Shown here in pieces: positions 42,336 through 50,853 of a DNA stretch of 64,000 bases. The DNA is taken from NCBI RefSeq assembly GCF_023242475.1, contig NZ_JALJFG010000024.1:30043-94042 (forward strand). Direction: 5' to 3'. The notes under the pieces are model-generated. The model saw only the letters and a list, made by a program, of their open reading frames with translations. It did not search any database and was not told the DNA's origin. The position numbers were made by a program, and so were the translations under genes. How positions within the stretch are numbered: the first letter of the stretch is position 1; every line of letters begins with the position of its first letter. The DNA comes from Pseudomonas sp. MWU15-20650 (GTDB lineage Bacteria > Pseudomonadota > Gammaproteobacteria > Pseudomonadales > Pseudomonadaceae).

Positions 42336-43066
42336 CAACCTTGCCACCGTTCACCGGGTACGATGATCAGCGAGAAATACGGCGAAGACGCCGGGTCAAC
42401 CTGGTCCAGCGGCACAATCTTCTGATTGGCCATGGTGGCGCGCTCCACATACAACGCGCGCTCGGCCAGGCCAAGCTCTTCGAGCACTTGGCGCACTTTC
42501 GGGAAGTTGCGGCCCAGCTTCATGATCACCGCCGCGTCGGCATCCGCCAGGCGCCGCTTGAGGTCGTCATGGGGCAGTACGCCCGAGAGCACCGACAAGC
42601 TCTGGTTGCGATACACCAGCGGCGCGCCGAGTACCGAGGCGCCACCCAGCATCGAACACACGCCCGGAATGACCTGGGCTTCATAGCGCTCGGCCAGGCG
42701 GTCATGCAGGTACATGTAGGAGCCGTAGAAGAACGGGTCGCCTTCGCAGATCACCGCCACATCGCGGCCCGCATCCAGGTGCGCCGCCACGTCGAGGCTG
42801 GCGCTGTCGTAGAAGTCGCTGATCACTTGCTCATAGGACAGCGGTGCCGGCAAGACTTCGGTGGTCACCGGGTACACCAGCGGCATCAGGGTTTGCTGGG
42901 CCACCAAGTGGTCTTCAATGATGCCGAAGGCGTTGCCCTTCTTGCCCTTGGCCACGAAGTACGCCACCACCGGAGACTCGCGTAGCAGGCGCAGGGCCTT
43001 GAGGGTGATGAGTTCGGGGTCACCCGGGCCTACGCCCAGGCCAATCAAACGTCCGCGTACCGGCAT
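42335..43066 (-). CDS. cobI: Precorrin-2 C20-methyltransferase CobI
   Basis: SAM-dependent methylation of precorrin-2 at C20 in aerobic cobalamin synthesis. The protein has 243 residues. The tetrapyrrole methylase fold begins GRLIGLGVGPGDPELITLKA. VICEGDPFFYGSYMYLHDRL and the conserved PGVCSMLGGASVLGAPLVYR complete the active site. The start ATG overlaps the cobH stop by one base (TAATG type), and the stop overlaps cobJ in the same way. Confidence 0.95.
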   Translation of the reverse strand: MPVRGRLIGLGVGPGDPELITLKALRLLRESPVVAYFVAKGKKGNAFGIIEDHLVAQQTLMPLVYPVTTEVLPAPLSYEQVISDFYDSASLDVAAHLDAGRDVAVICEGDPFFYGSYMYLHDRLAERYEAQVIPGVCSMLGGASVLGAPLVYRNQSLSVLSGVLPHDDLKRRLADADAAVIMKLGRNFPKVRQVLEELGLAERALYVERATMANQKIVPLDQVDPASSPYFSLIIVPGERWQG

Positions 43067-43692
43067 TATTCGACCTCCGTGGCCAGGGCGTTTACTGCCG
43101 CGGCAGCCATGGCACTGCCGCCCAGGCGACCTTGCATGATCACGAACGGCACCCCCCGGCTATCGGCAGCGAGCATCGCCTTGGATTCGGCGGCCCCCAC
43201 AAACCCCACCGGGAACCCAAGGATCAATGCAGGTTTCGGTGCGCCGGCGTCGAGCATTTCCAACAGGTAGAACAAGGCGGTCGGCGCGTTGCCGATCACC
43301 ACCACACTGCCTTCCAGATGCGGGCGCCACAGTTCCAGGGCCGCAGCGGAACGGGTGTTGCCCAGTTCTCGCGCCAACTGCGGCACGCTGTCGTCGCGCA
43401 AGGTGCAGATCACCTCGTTGTTGGCCGGCAGGCGCGCACGGGTCACGCCTTCGCAGACCATCCGCGCATCACACAGGATCGGCGCACCGGCCGCCAACGC
43501 ATCGCGCCCGGCCTTGCCGGCGCCTGCGGAGAACTGCAAGCCGTCGACCGCCTCGACCATGCCGCACGCATGAATCACCCGCACCGCGAGTTTTTCCAAA
43601 TCAGCCGGGATACGCTCCAACTTGGCTTCCGCGCGAATAATGGCGAAGGAGTTGCGATAGATCTCCTGACCGTCGCGGATGTAATCAATCAT
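43066..43692 (-). CDS. cobH: Precorrin-8X methylmutase CobH
   Basis: Moves a methyl group from C11 to C12, giving hydrogenobyrinate. The 208-residue start IDYIRDGQEIYRNSFAIIRA fixes ATG 43692. The catalytic histidine region is LAVRVIHACGMVEAVDGLQF. NEVICTLRDDSVPQLARELG and ALILGFPVGFVGAAESKAML are also family marks. The start lies within the end of cobG (eight-base overlap), so cobG, cobH, cobI and cobJ are one translationally coupled unit. Confidence 0.95.
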   Translation of the reverse strand: MIDYIRDGQEIYRNSFAIIRAEAKLERIPADLEKLAVRVIHACGMVEAVDGLQFSAGAGKAGRDALAAGAPILCDARMVCEGVTRARLPANNEVICTLRDDSVPQLARELGNTRSAAALELWRPHLEGSVVVIGNAPTALFYLLEMLDAGAPKPALILGFPVGFVGAAESKAMLAADSRGVPFVIMQGRLGGSAMAAAAVNALATEVE

Positions 43693-44974
43693 CGGTGTTG
43701 CTCCGTGAGCGTGCGCGCAACAGGGCGCCCGCCGCTTCAATAGAAAGAGTGCGTGCGTGCAGCCGGCCAAAACCTTGTTGGGCTGCGTCGCGAAAATAGA
43801 GGTCGTAGTGGCCGGGGCTCACCGCCAGCAAGGTGACCGGCGCGGTGTGCGCAGCGGCGCAGGAGCGCGGGCAGCCGGACAGGTGCACGTCAACGCCAGG
43901 TTGCAAGGCGGCCAGTTGCACCGCATCGGCCTTGGTATCGGCCTGGCCTTTGCCACAGCCGCTGGAGCCGGTGCAGGCGATCATCCGGGCCAGCGGTTGG
44001 TCGATCGAACAGAGAAAACCCAGTTGTGCCAAACGCTCGGTCACGGCGACAGGGCGTTCAATATTGGGCAGCAGCACGCCCTGCCAAGGTGTGAAGCGCA
44101 ACGTCCCGTCGCCGTACTCGCAGGCCAACTGAGCGGCGCCTTTGAGCATGTTTGAATCCAGGCGGCCCAATGGCGCGAGTGCCGCGACGTAGAACTGGTT
44201 TTTCTGCGGCTGTGGATAACTCCCCAGGTGCAGCCACGCGCCACTGGCCGGACGTTGGAAGCCATCAGCCGGCAGCAGCGGCAAGTTCAGGCGGCTCAAT
44301 ACGTTATCCACAGGCAGATGGCGCATGCGCGTTTGCTCTGGCGTCGCCTGGTCGAGAAACGCTTCCAGTACCGCCACCACCAGTGCGTGACCCTGGTCCA
44401 ACGGCACCGCCGCCACCGGCGCATCCAGGCCCGGGCAGCCGGCCAGGCCAAACGCCAACAGCGTCTGGCCATTGCGTGCGAACGCCGACAACCACAGGTC
44501 ATGGTGATGTTCGAGCATCGCCAGGTCCTCACCGCCATCCAGTTGTATCGCGAACTTGGCCGACAGCTCGTGGAACCGCGCCTGGTTTTGCAAGGTGTCG
44601 AGAATCTGCGCGGCCAGCGGGCGGGTGTCGAACCACATCTGTGGGTCGATCCCGGCGCTGGGGCTGAGCATCAGGTTGCGCACGTCGTCGCCGGCGGCGT
44701 TATTCGGCCCTAGGTCGGCGGCCAATAGCATGGCGATCAATGCGTCTTGCTCGGCACCGATCCCGCGAATCTGCAGGTTGGCGCGGTTGGTCGCCTCGAT
44801 CACCCCGCCCGCATACGCCTGGGCCGCGTCCGCGACGGCGTGGGCCTGGGTGGCGGTGATCGAACCTCCCGCCAATTTGATCCGGCAAATGCCGCCGTCC
44901 AACGCCTGGACAATACGCAGCAACCCCGGACAGGCCGAGGGGCGCAAGGTATTCACAGTAGGTATTGGGTTCAC
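43685..44974 (-). CDS. cobG: Precorrin-3B synthase CobG
   Basis: Oxygen-dependent [4Fe-4S] enzyme of the sulfite/nitrite reductase-like family; converts precorrin-3A to precorrin-3B, marking the pathway as aerobic. From GTG 44974 it has 429 residues. The N-terminal ferredoxin-like half contains CRIKLAGGSITATQAHAV and NRANLQIRGI. The C-terminal cluster site is ACTGSSGCGKGQADTKADAV followed by HLSGCPRSCAAAHTAP (C-x5-C ... C-x3-C). The start is uncertain: GTG 44956 is also in frame, and an ATG far upstream at 45031 would run into the divergent promoter; none has a clear ribosome site. Confidence 0.85.
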   Translation of the reverse strand: MNPIPTVNTLRPSACPGLLRIVQALDGGICRIKLAGGSITATQAHAVADAAQAYAGGVIEATNRANLQIRGIGAEQDALIAMLLAADLGPNNAAGDDVRNLMLSPSAGIDPQMWFDTRPLAAQILDTLQNQARFHELSAKFAIQLDGGEDLAMLEHHHDLWLSAFARNGQTLLAFGLAGCPGLDAPVAAVPLDQGHALVVAVLEAFLDQATPEQTRMRHLPVDNVLSRLNLPLLPADGFQRPASGAWLHLGSYPQPQKNQFYVAALAPLGRLDSNMLKGAAQLACEYGDGTLRFTPWQGVLLPNIERPVAVTERLAQLGFLCSIDQPLARMIACTGSSGCGKGQADTKADAVQLAALQPGVDVHLSGCPRSCAAAHTAPVTLLAVSPGHYDLYFRDAAQQGFGRLHARTLSIEAAGALLRARSRSNTDD

Positions 44975-45069
44975 GGGGCTACCGGTTGACGGGTAAAGGC
45001 GCGGTATTATGCCTGCTTTGTCCGGCGGCATGAAAAGCCTGCCCGTCGGATGTCGTTCAAGGAATTGAT

Positions 45070-46275
45070 ATGTCGCCCTGGCTGACGGTTGTAGGCATCG
45101 GTGAAGACGGCTTCAAGGGGCTAGGCAGGAATGCCCGGCATGCCCTGCTGCGCGCCTCGCGGATTATAGGCGGCCAACGCCAGTTGGACCTGTTGCCCGT
45201 GTGTATTCGTGGCGAGCGCCAGCTGTGGCCGAGCCCGTTTTCCCTGGAGCCGCTGCTGGCGCAACGCGGTACACCTGTGTGCGTGCTGGCCAGTGGCGAC
45301 CCGATGTTCTACGGCGTAGGCGCCAGCCTGGCGCGGCAGGTGGCGGCTGAAGAGCTGCTGGTATTGCCGGCGCCGTCGTCGGTGTCATTGGCCGCCTCGC
45401 GGTTGGGATGGCCGTTGCAAGAGGTGGTGACGTTATCCGTAGTGGCGCGGCCATTGGCGGCGATCAATGCGCACCTGGCCTGCGGTGTGCGCTTGCTGGT
45501 GTTGAGCAATGATGGCAGCAGCCCTGCTTCGATTGCGGCGCTATTGGTTGAGTCGGGGTTTGGGCCCAGCCGGTTGACGGTGTTTGAACACCTGGGCGGC
45601 GCGAGTGAGCAGCGCATCGACGGGTTGGCGCAGTCATGGGCGCACACTTCGGTTGCCGATTTGAACCTGGTCGCCATCGACTGCCTGGCCGACGCGAAGA
45701 CTCCACGCCTGTCGTGCCTTGCCGGCCTGCCGGATTCTGCGTTCAAACACGACGGCCAACTGACCAAACGCGACGTACGCGCCATCACCCTGGCCCGCCT
45801 CGCGCCCCTGCCCGGCGAACTGCTGTGGGATGTAGGCGCGGGCAGCGGCTCCATCGGCATTGAATGGATGCGTGCTCATCCAAGTTGCCGTGCATTGGCG
45901 ATTGAAGCGGATGCCGGCCGCCAAAGCCTCATCGAACACAACCGCGACGCCCTCGGCGTACCCGGCCTGCAACTGATTCGCGGCAAGGCCCCGGACGCAT
46001 TGCAAGGCCTGGAAGCACCCGACGCGATCTTCATCGGCGGCGGCGTCACCCGCGACGGCGTGCTCGACACGTGCTGGCAACACTTGCGCCCCGGTGGTCG
46101 CCTCATCGCCAATGCCGTGACCCTGCAAAGTGAAACGGCCTTGATGAACTGGCGCGCCCAACACGGCGGCGAGCTGACGCGCATACAGGTGGCACAGGCG
46201 CAGCCGCTGGGGGAATTTGACACGTGGCGCCAGGCACTGCCGATCACCTTGCTGGAAGTGGTCAAGCCCGTATGA
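45070..46275 (+). CDS. cobL: Precorrin-6Y C5,15-methyltransferase (decarboxylating) CobL
   Basis: Bifunctional cobalamin enzyme: methylates C5 and C15 and decarboxylates the acetate at C12. The 401 residues combine an N-terminal CbiE-like tetrapyrrole methylase (about 1-205; VLASGDPMFYGVGASLARQV) with a C-terminal CbiT-like Rossmann methylase (about 220-401; LLWDVGAGSGSIGIEWMRAH and AIFIGGGVTRDGVLDTCW). AAGGA precedes the ATG. It is divergent from cobG over about 95 bases and overlaps cobK by four. No cobalamin riboswitch is visible in that gap. Confidence 0.95.
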   Translation: MSPWLTVVGIGEDGFKGLGRNARHALLRASRIIGGQRQLDLLPVCIRGERQLWPSPFSLEPLLAQRGTPVCVLASGDPMFYGVGASLARQVAAEELLVLPAPSSVSLAASRLGWPLQEVVTLSVVARPLAAINAHLACGVRLLVLSNDGSSPASIAALLVESGFGPSRLTVFEHLGGASEQRIDGLAQSWAHTSVADLNLVAIDCLADAKTPRLSCLAGLPDSAFKHDGQLTKRDVRAITLARLAPLPGELLWDVGAGSGSIGIEWMRAHPSCRALAIEADAGRQSLIEHNRDALGVPGLQLIRGKAPDALQGLEAPDAIFIGGGVTRDGVLDTCWQHLRPGGRLIANAVTLQSETALMNWRAQHGGELTRIQVAQAQPLGEFDTWRQALPITLLEVVKPV

Positions 46276-46991
46276 AACGGATGCTGCTGCTGGGCGGCGT
46301 GACCGAAGCGCTGGCGATCGCACGGACCTTGGGGCCGGAGCACGTCTACAGCCTGGCGGGCGTGGGCCGCGTGCCGACCGACCTGACGTGCCAGGTGCGT
46401 GTCGGGGGCTATGGCGGGGTCGAAGGGCTGGCGCAGTTTGTTCGCGATGAACACATCAGCCTGATCCTCGATGCCACGCACCCGTACGCGGCGCAGATCA
46501 GCCACAACGCCGCCCAGGCTGCGAGGGTGTGCGGTGTGCCGTGCTGGGCGTTGCGGCGCCCCGCTTGGCAACCCCAGGCGGGAGATGACTGGCGTGAGGT
46601 CAGTGACTGGGCCGAGCTGATCGAGACGTTGAAACCCTTCAAGCGCCCGTTGTTCACCTTGGGTCGCGAACCCTTGCAGCATCTCGATGAAATCCCCGCC
46701 GAGCAGTTCTGGACCTTGCGTGCACTGGAGGTTTATCCGGGGAATGAGCGCTGTGAAGTGATCGGCGCACGTGGGCCGTTTCTGATTGAAGACGAGCGCG
46801 TGCTGTTTGAACGGCGCCGGGTTGATGTGCTGATCAGTAAAAACAGTGGCAGCACCGCCACCGAGCCGAAGCTGGAAGTGGCGCGCGAGCGTGGGGTGCC
46901 GGTGTTGGTGTTGAAGCGGCCGGTGTTGGCTGCGGTGGATCGAGAGTTTATGAGCGTAGCCGCCGTGTTGCAGGCGATCACCTCTTTCTAA
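46272..46991 (+). CDS. cobK: Precorrin-6A reductase CobK
   Basis: NADPH-dependent reduction of precorrin-6A. The 239 residues begin KRMLLLGGVTEALAIARTL, the dinucleotide-binding start. LILDATHPYAAQISHNAAQA, PLFTLGREPLQHLDEIPAEQ and DVLISKNSGSTATEPKLEVA are family signatures. ATG 46272 overlaps the cobL stop (ATGA), so the pair is coupled; a longer open frame upstream lies inside cobL. In P. aeruginosa I recall a cbiD gene between these two; here there is none. A REPIN begins one base after the stop. Confidence 0.94.
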   Translation: MKRMLLLGGVTEALAIARTLGPEHVYSLAGVGRVPTDLTCQVRVGGYGGVEGLAQFVRDEHISLILDATHPYAAQISHNAAQAARVCGVPCWALRRPAWQPQAGDDWREVSDWAELIETLKPFKRPLFTLGREPLQHLDEIPAEQFWTLRALEVYPGNERCEVIGARGPFLIEDERVLFERRRVDVLISKNSGSTATEPKLEVARERGVPVLVLKRPVLAAVDREFMSVAAVLQAITSF

Positions 46992-47083
46992 GTGTGGGAG
47001 GTGGCCTGCTCCCGATAGCGGTGGATCAGCCAATAAATGAGCGACTGACACCCCGTAATCGGGAGCAAGCCCCCTCCCACATT
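46992..47083. repeat. REPIN (inverted REP pair, full length)
   Basis: Halves gtgtgggaggtggcctgctc (46992-47011) and gggagcaagccccctcccac (47061-47080) in inverted orientation, starting immediately after the cobK stop. The left arm carries substitutions (ggtggcc) relative to the other copies. Confidence 0.92.
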
Positions 47084-47187
47084 TGGACTGCGTTGTCTTG
47101 AAGATCGGCATCCCCTCGATTCCCCGTCTATCCTCAAACCCAGCACTGCGACACCAAACCACACCGCCACTTTTTACTTATCCCCCC

Positions 47188-47213
47188 CGATCAGGCTAAA
47201 TACCCCCTGATCG
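47188..47213 (+). promoter_or_regulatory. Inverted repeat upstream of the copper cluster
   Basis: Perfect 8-bp arms cgatcagg (47188-47195) and cctgatcg (47206-47213) with a 10-base spacer, ending 23 bases before the ATG of the first DUF2946 gene. It could be an operator or a leader hairpin. I do not recognise it as a known regulator site. Confidence 0.45.
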
Positions 47214-47236
47214 CTTAACCCTACGGATTATCCGCC

Positions 47237-47629
47237 ATGGCCCGTCAACGCTTCGCAATTGCCTGGATCGCCTGCCTTGCAGTGCTGTTCAATGCCTTTG
47301 CCATGCCGATGGCCAGTGCGATGCAGCAGTCGCAGGACCCTGTGCAGCAATTGCTGTGGGGCAGTTTCTGCTCGTCCAATGGCACCAGCCTGAAATCCAT
47401 TGCCCTGGGCAAGCTGGAGATTCCGGCGCCGCAGGACGACCACTCCACCATGCAGCATTGCTGGTGTTGTTCGGGCTCGGCGCCGCTAGTGGCGTTGCCG
47501 GGGCATGTGCCGCAGTTGTATGTCACACGGTTCGGGGCGGTGCAAAACCTGCCGCCGCCCTCGTTGCAACCCCCTACACCGCGCCAGCAATGGCCGAGCA
47601 TTAACCCCCGCGCCTCCCCAACGGTCTGA
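47237..47629 (+). CDS. DUF2946 secreted protein (copper cluster, copy 1)
   Basis: Exported protein of 130 residues with a signal peptide (about 1-28). The mature part has the DUF2946 layout: a Met/Gln-rich segment, then CSSNGTSLKSIALG, then HSTMQHCWCCSGSAPLVAL, a compact His/Met/Cys cluster suited to copper binding. The C-terminal 35 residues are proline-rich. The family commonly lies beside copper receptors and PCu(A)C chaperones; its biochemical role is not established. It begins a forward run of five metal-related genes. Confidence 0.8.
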   Translation: MARQRFAIAWIACLAVLFNAFAMPMASAMQQSQDPVQQLLWGSFCSSNGTSLKSIALGKLEIPAPQDDHSTMQHCWCCSGSAPLVALPGHVPQLYVTRFGAVQNLPPPSLQPPTPRQQWPSINPRASPTV

Positions 47630-47676
47630 CCGTCTTCGCAAGTGAACTGCGTTTAGAACCGTTCTGGAGAACTGCC

Positions 47677-48159
47677 ATGCTCAAATCTTCCCTGCTTCTG
47701 GCTGCGTTGCTGCTGCCCGTGTGCGTTGCTGCCAATGCCGATGACTACAAGGCCGGCAACCTGCTGGTCAGCGATCCTTGGTCCCAGGAGCTGCCGCCCA
47801 ACGCCCCGACCGTCGCGGCGTACTTCGTGATTCATAACACCGGCACTACCCCGGACCGCCTGCTCAGTGTCTACACGCCAGTGGCGGACAAGGCTGAGCT
47901 GCATGAGCATGTGATGCAGGGCGACTTGATGAAGATGCAGCAAGTGCCCAGCGTTGCCGTACCGGCCAAGGGCGATTTGACCTTCGCGCCGATGGCCTAC
48001 CACGTGATGCTGCTGGGCCTCAAAGACCGCAGCCTGCTGGCCGATGGCAAGCACTTCCCCCTGACCCTGACCTTTGAGAAAGCGGGCAAGGTCGAGGTGC
48101 AAGTGTCGGTGCAAAAAACGCCGCCGATGGCTGGCCACGAGTCTATGCATACCCCATAA
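47677..48159 (+). CDS. Periplasmic copper chaperone PCu(A)C
   Basis: Binds Cu(I) in the periplasm and delivers it, classically to cytochrome oxidase assembly. The 160 residues begin with a Sec signal (about 1-21). The copper motif H-x10-M-x21-H-x-M is exactly met by H76, M87, H109 and M111. The domain starts DPWSQELPPNAPTVAAYFVI. The C-terminus adds a short Lys/Thr/His/Met tail. It is flanked by two DUF2946 genes and followed by an OprC-like receptor, so delivery of newly imported copper is the likely role. Confidence 0.93.
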   Translation: MLKSSLLLAALLLPVCVAANADDYKAGNLLVSDPWSQELPPNAPTVAAYFVIHNTGTTPDRLLSVYTPVADKAELHEHVMQGDLMKMQQVPSVAVPAKGDLTFAPMAYHVMLLGLKDRSLLADGKHFPLTLTFEKAGKVEVQVSVQKTPPMAGHESMHTP

Positions 48160-48169
48160 GCACACCTCG

Positions 48170-48583
48170 ATGGGCGCCCCTCGCGCCAGGTTGACCCCGC
48201 ACCGTCGCAGGCCCATGGGCTTGATGCGCGGCAGTTGGATCAGCCTGTTCGCCATGCTGATGATTTTTATCGGTCCGCTGATTTCTCAAGCGATGCCGAT
48301 GGATCATCACGCCGGTATGTCGATGAACATGTCCATGGACATGCCCGGCGAACATGGCAACTCCCATCACAAAAAAGCCCCCGGCGAACATCACGCACTG
48401 TGGGCAAAGTGCGGCTATTGCGATCTGCTCTTCAGTTGCCCGGCACTCCCGGGAAGCGTGTCCTATGTCACGCTCGGGACACCGCCACCGGCTAACGCGC
48501 TCACCCCTGCCACGCGCCTGGGCCACGCCCGGCAAAGCATCTTCCCCGGGGCCCGCAGCCGCGCGCCGCCCATCGCTTCGTAA
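48170..48583 (+). CDS. DUF2946 secreted protein (copper cluster, copy 2)
   Basis: Protein of 137 residues. A basic N-terminus (about 1-20) is followed by a hydrophobic segment (about 22-42) that may be an uncleaved anchor or signal. A strikingly Met/His-rich stretch follows (MPMDHHAGMSMNMSMDMP, about 42-60, then HGNSHHKK), and then WAKCGYCDLLFSC with a CxxC pair. This looks like a metal-binding periplasmic protein of the DUF2946 family. ATG 48170 begins 10 bases after the PCu(A)C stop; the open frame continues upstream inside that gene but in another reading frame, so it is ignored. Confidence 0.75.
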   Translation: MGAPRARLTPHRRRPMGLMRGSWISLFAMLMIFIGPLISQAMPMDHHAGMSMNMSMDMPGEHGNSHHKKAPGEHHALWAKCGYCDLLFSCPALPGSVSYVTLGTPPPANALTPATRLGHARQSIFPGARSRAPPIAS

Positions 48584-48676
48584 GTACTTCACAGCGTTAC
48601 TTCACCCCGGCCGACTTTAGACAGACAGCCGCAGGCTGCTGGCCGTGTTGTTTACGATTGATTGATGGAATTTGTC

Positions 48677-50737
48677 ATGTCCAGGTTTTCTGCTGACACC
48701 CGTTTGGGAAGTACCCCCGTGCTCGCCGTTCTGTGCGGCGCACTGTTGATGCCGCACGCCCACGCCGACGAGCATGAGTTGAGCCCCACCGTGATCACCG
48801 CGATCGCGCCCAGCTCACCGCTGACCGTGGTCACCAACCCGAAAGATCCACGCCAACCGGTGCCCGCCAGCGATGGTGGCGACTACCTCAAGACCATCCC
48901 CGGCTTTGCCCTGGTACGCAACGGCGGTACCAATGGCGACCCGGTGCTGCGCGGCATGTTCGGATCACGCCTGAATATCCTCACCAACGGCGGCATGATG
49001 CTCGGCGCGTGCCCAGGGCGGATGGACGCACCTACCTCGTACATTTCGCCGGAAACCTACGACAAACTCACCGTCATCAAGGGCCCGCAAACCGTGCTGT
49101 GGGGCCCGGGCGCGTCGGCCGGCACGATCCTGTTCGACCGCGAGCCCGAGCACTTCGGCGAGCTGGGCACGCGGGTCAACGCCAGTGTGCTGGCCGGTTC
49201 CAACGGCCGCTTCGACAAGGTCATCGACGCCGCTGCCGGCGGGCCCTTGGGCTACGTGCGAGTCATCGGCAACCAGGCCCATGCCGATGACTACAAGGAC
49301 GGCAACAACAAAACCGTCGCCTCGCGCTACGACAAGTGGAATGGCGATGTGGCGGTTGGTTTCACCCCCGACGCCGACACCCTGCTGGAGCTCACCGCCG
49401 GCCGTGGCGATGGTGAAGCGCGCTACGCCGGGCGCGGCATGGACGGCTCGCAGTTCCTGCGCGAAAGCCTGGGGCTGCGCTTCGAGAAGTCCAACATCGG
49501 TGAAGTGCTGGACAAGGTCGAGGCCCAGGTCTACTACAACTACGCCGACCACGTGATGGACAACTACAGCCTGCGCGTACCGTCAGGCACCGGAATGATG
49601 GCGGGGCCGATGGCCTCGAACGTCGACCGCCGTACCCTCGGCGCGCGGATCAAGGCGACCTGGCGCTGGGCCGATGTGCAACTGATCGGTGGCCTGGATG
49701 CGCAGACCAACGAACATCGCCAGCGCAGCAGCATGGGCATCGACACCTACAAGGACCTGCCCCGCAACAAGGACGCCAACTTTCACAACTACGGTGTGTT
49801 CGGCGAGTTGACCTGGTACGCCGCCGACGATGACCGCCTGATCACCGGCGCACGCCTGGACCGCGCCTCGGCCAAGGATTTCCGTCAACGCACCGGCTCA
49901 GGAATGATGTCCAGCCCCAACCCGACCGCCGACGATACCCGTGCCGATACCTTGCCCTCGGGTTTTGTGCGGTATGAGCATGACCTGGCCGACACCCCGA
50001 CCACCGTCTATGCCGGCTTGGGCCATGCAGAACGCTTCCCGGATTACTGGGAGCTGTTTTCCCCCAACACCGGGGCGCTCGGTTCGGTGAATGCGTTCGA
50101 TGGCGTGAAGCCTGAGAAGACCACCCAGCTCGACTTCGGCGCGCAATACAAGACTGCCGACCTGGAAGCCTGGGCCTCGGGTTACATCGGGCGGGTGCAG
50201 GACTTCATCCTGTTCGACTACAAGCCCGGCATGATGGGCACCACCTCCCAGGCGCGCAACGTCGATGCTCGCATCATGGGTGGCGAACTGGGCACGGCGT
50301 ACAAGCTGACCTCCCACTGGAAAGCCGACGCCACCCTCGCCTACGCCTGGGGCAAGAACACCAGCGACGGCAAGGCGCTGCCACAGATGCCACCGCTGGA
50401 CGCACGTTTTGGCCTGACCTACAGCGAAGATGACTGGAGCGCCGGTGCCTTGTGGCGCGTGGTCGCAGCACAAAACCGCATCGACCAGAACAAGGGCAAC
50501 GTAGTCGGCAAGGACTTCGACAAGAGCGCCGGCTTTGGCGTGTTCTCGCTGAACGCGGCGTACCGCATCAATAAAAACTTCAAGGTCAGCACCGGCGTCG
50601 ACAACCTCTTCGGCAAAGCCTATGCCGAGCACTTGAACCTGGCCGGCAACGCCGGGTTCGGCTACCCGGCCAACGACCCGCAAGCCATCAAGGAGCCGGG
50701 GCGCACCCTCTGGACCAAGGTGGACATGAGCTTCTAA
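48677..50737 (+). CDS. oprC: TonB-dependent copper receptor (OprC/NosA type)
   Basis: Outer-membrane active importer of copper. The protein has 686 residues: signal peptide (about 1-35), plug domain (about 45-165; VLRGMFGSRLNILTNGGMML) and a 22-strand barrel ending in the required C-terminal Phe (TLWTKVDMSF). In P. aeruginosa OprC, copper is held by a CxxxM and an HxM motif. Both are present here as C112-PGR-M116 and H292-V-M294, which strongly supports copper specificity. ATG 48677 is chosen because GGA lies seven bases upstream; earlier in-frame starts at 48662 and 48665 are possible. Confidence 0.92.
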   Translation: MSRFSADTRLGSTPVLAVLCGALLMPHAHADEHELSPTVITAIAPSSPLTVVTNPKDPRQPVPASDGGDYLKTIPGFALVRNGGTNGDPVLRGMFGSRLNILTNGGMMLGACPGRMDAPTSYISPETYDKLTVIKGPQTVLWGPGASAGTILFDREPEHFGELGTRVNASVLAGSNGRFDKVIDAAAGGPLGYVRVIGNQAHADDYKDGNNKTVASRYDKWNGDVAVGFTPDADTLLELTAGRGDGEARYAGRGMDGSQFLRESLGLRFEKSNIGEVLDKVEAQVYYNYADHVMDNYSLRVPSGTGMMAGPMASNVDRRTLGARIKATWRWADVQLIGGLDAQTNEHRQRSSMGIDTYKDLPRNKDANFHNYGVFGELTWYAADDDRLITGARLDRASAKDFRQRTGSGMMSSPNPTADDTRADTLPSGFVRYEHDLADTPTTVYAGLGHAERFPDYWELFSPNTGALGSVNAFDGVKPEKTTQLDFGAQYKTADLEAWASGYIGRVQDFILFDYKPGMMGTTSQARNVDARIMGGELGTAYKLTSHWKADATLAYAWGKNTSDGKALPQMPPLDARFGLTYSEDDWSAGALWRVVAAQNRIDQNKGNVVGKDFDKSAGFGVFSLNAAYRINKNFKVSTGVDNLFGKAYAEHLNLAGNAGFGYPANDPQAIKEPGRTLWTKVDMSF

Positions 50738-50743
50738 CTGCAT

Positions 50744-50812
50744 CGAGGGCAAGTACCGTCCCACACTTGGAACACACTCCAACTGTGGGAGGGACCTTGC
50801 CCCGATGGCGCC
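50744..50812. repeat. Degenerate REP pair forming a long hairpin
   Basis: Arms catcgagggcaag (50741-50753) and cttgccccgatg (50797-50808), plus inner gtcccaca / tgtgggagg and cttgga / tccaa elements, fold into one long imperfect stem between oprC and the PepSY gene. The halves are arranged inside-out compared with the standard REPINs in this window. Confidence 0.7.
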
Positions 50813-50853
50813 CTGATTGACACAAGAAAACCAAAAGCCTTGCGGAGCCCCTG

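Noticed and set aside
45001..45069. Possible cobalamin riboswitch between cobG and cobL
   Set aside because: The gap is too short and lacks a recognisable B12-box; the same holds for the gap before the receptor at 52390.
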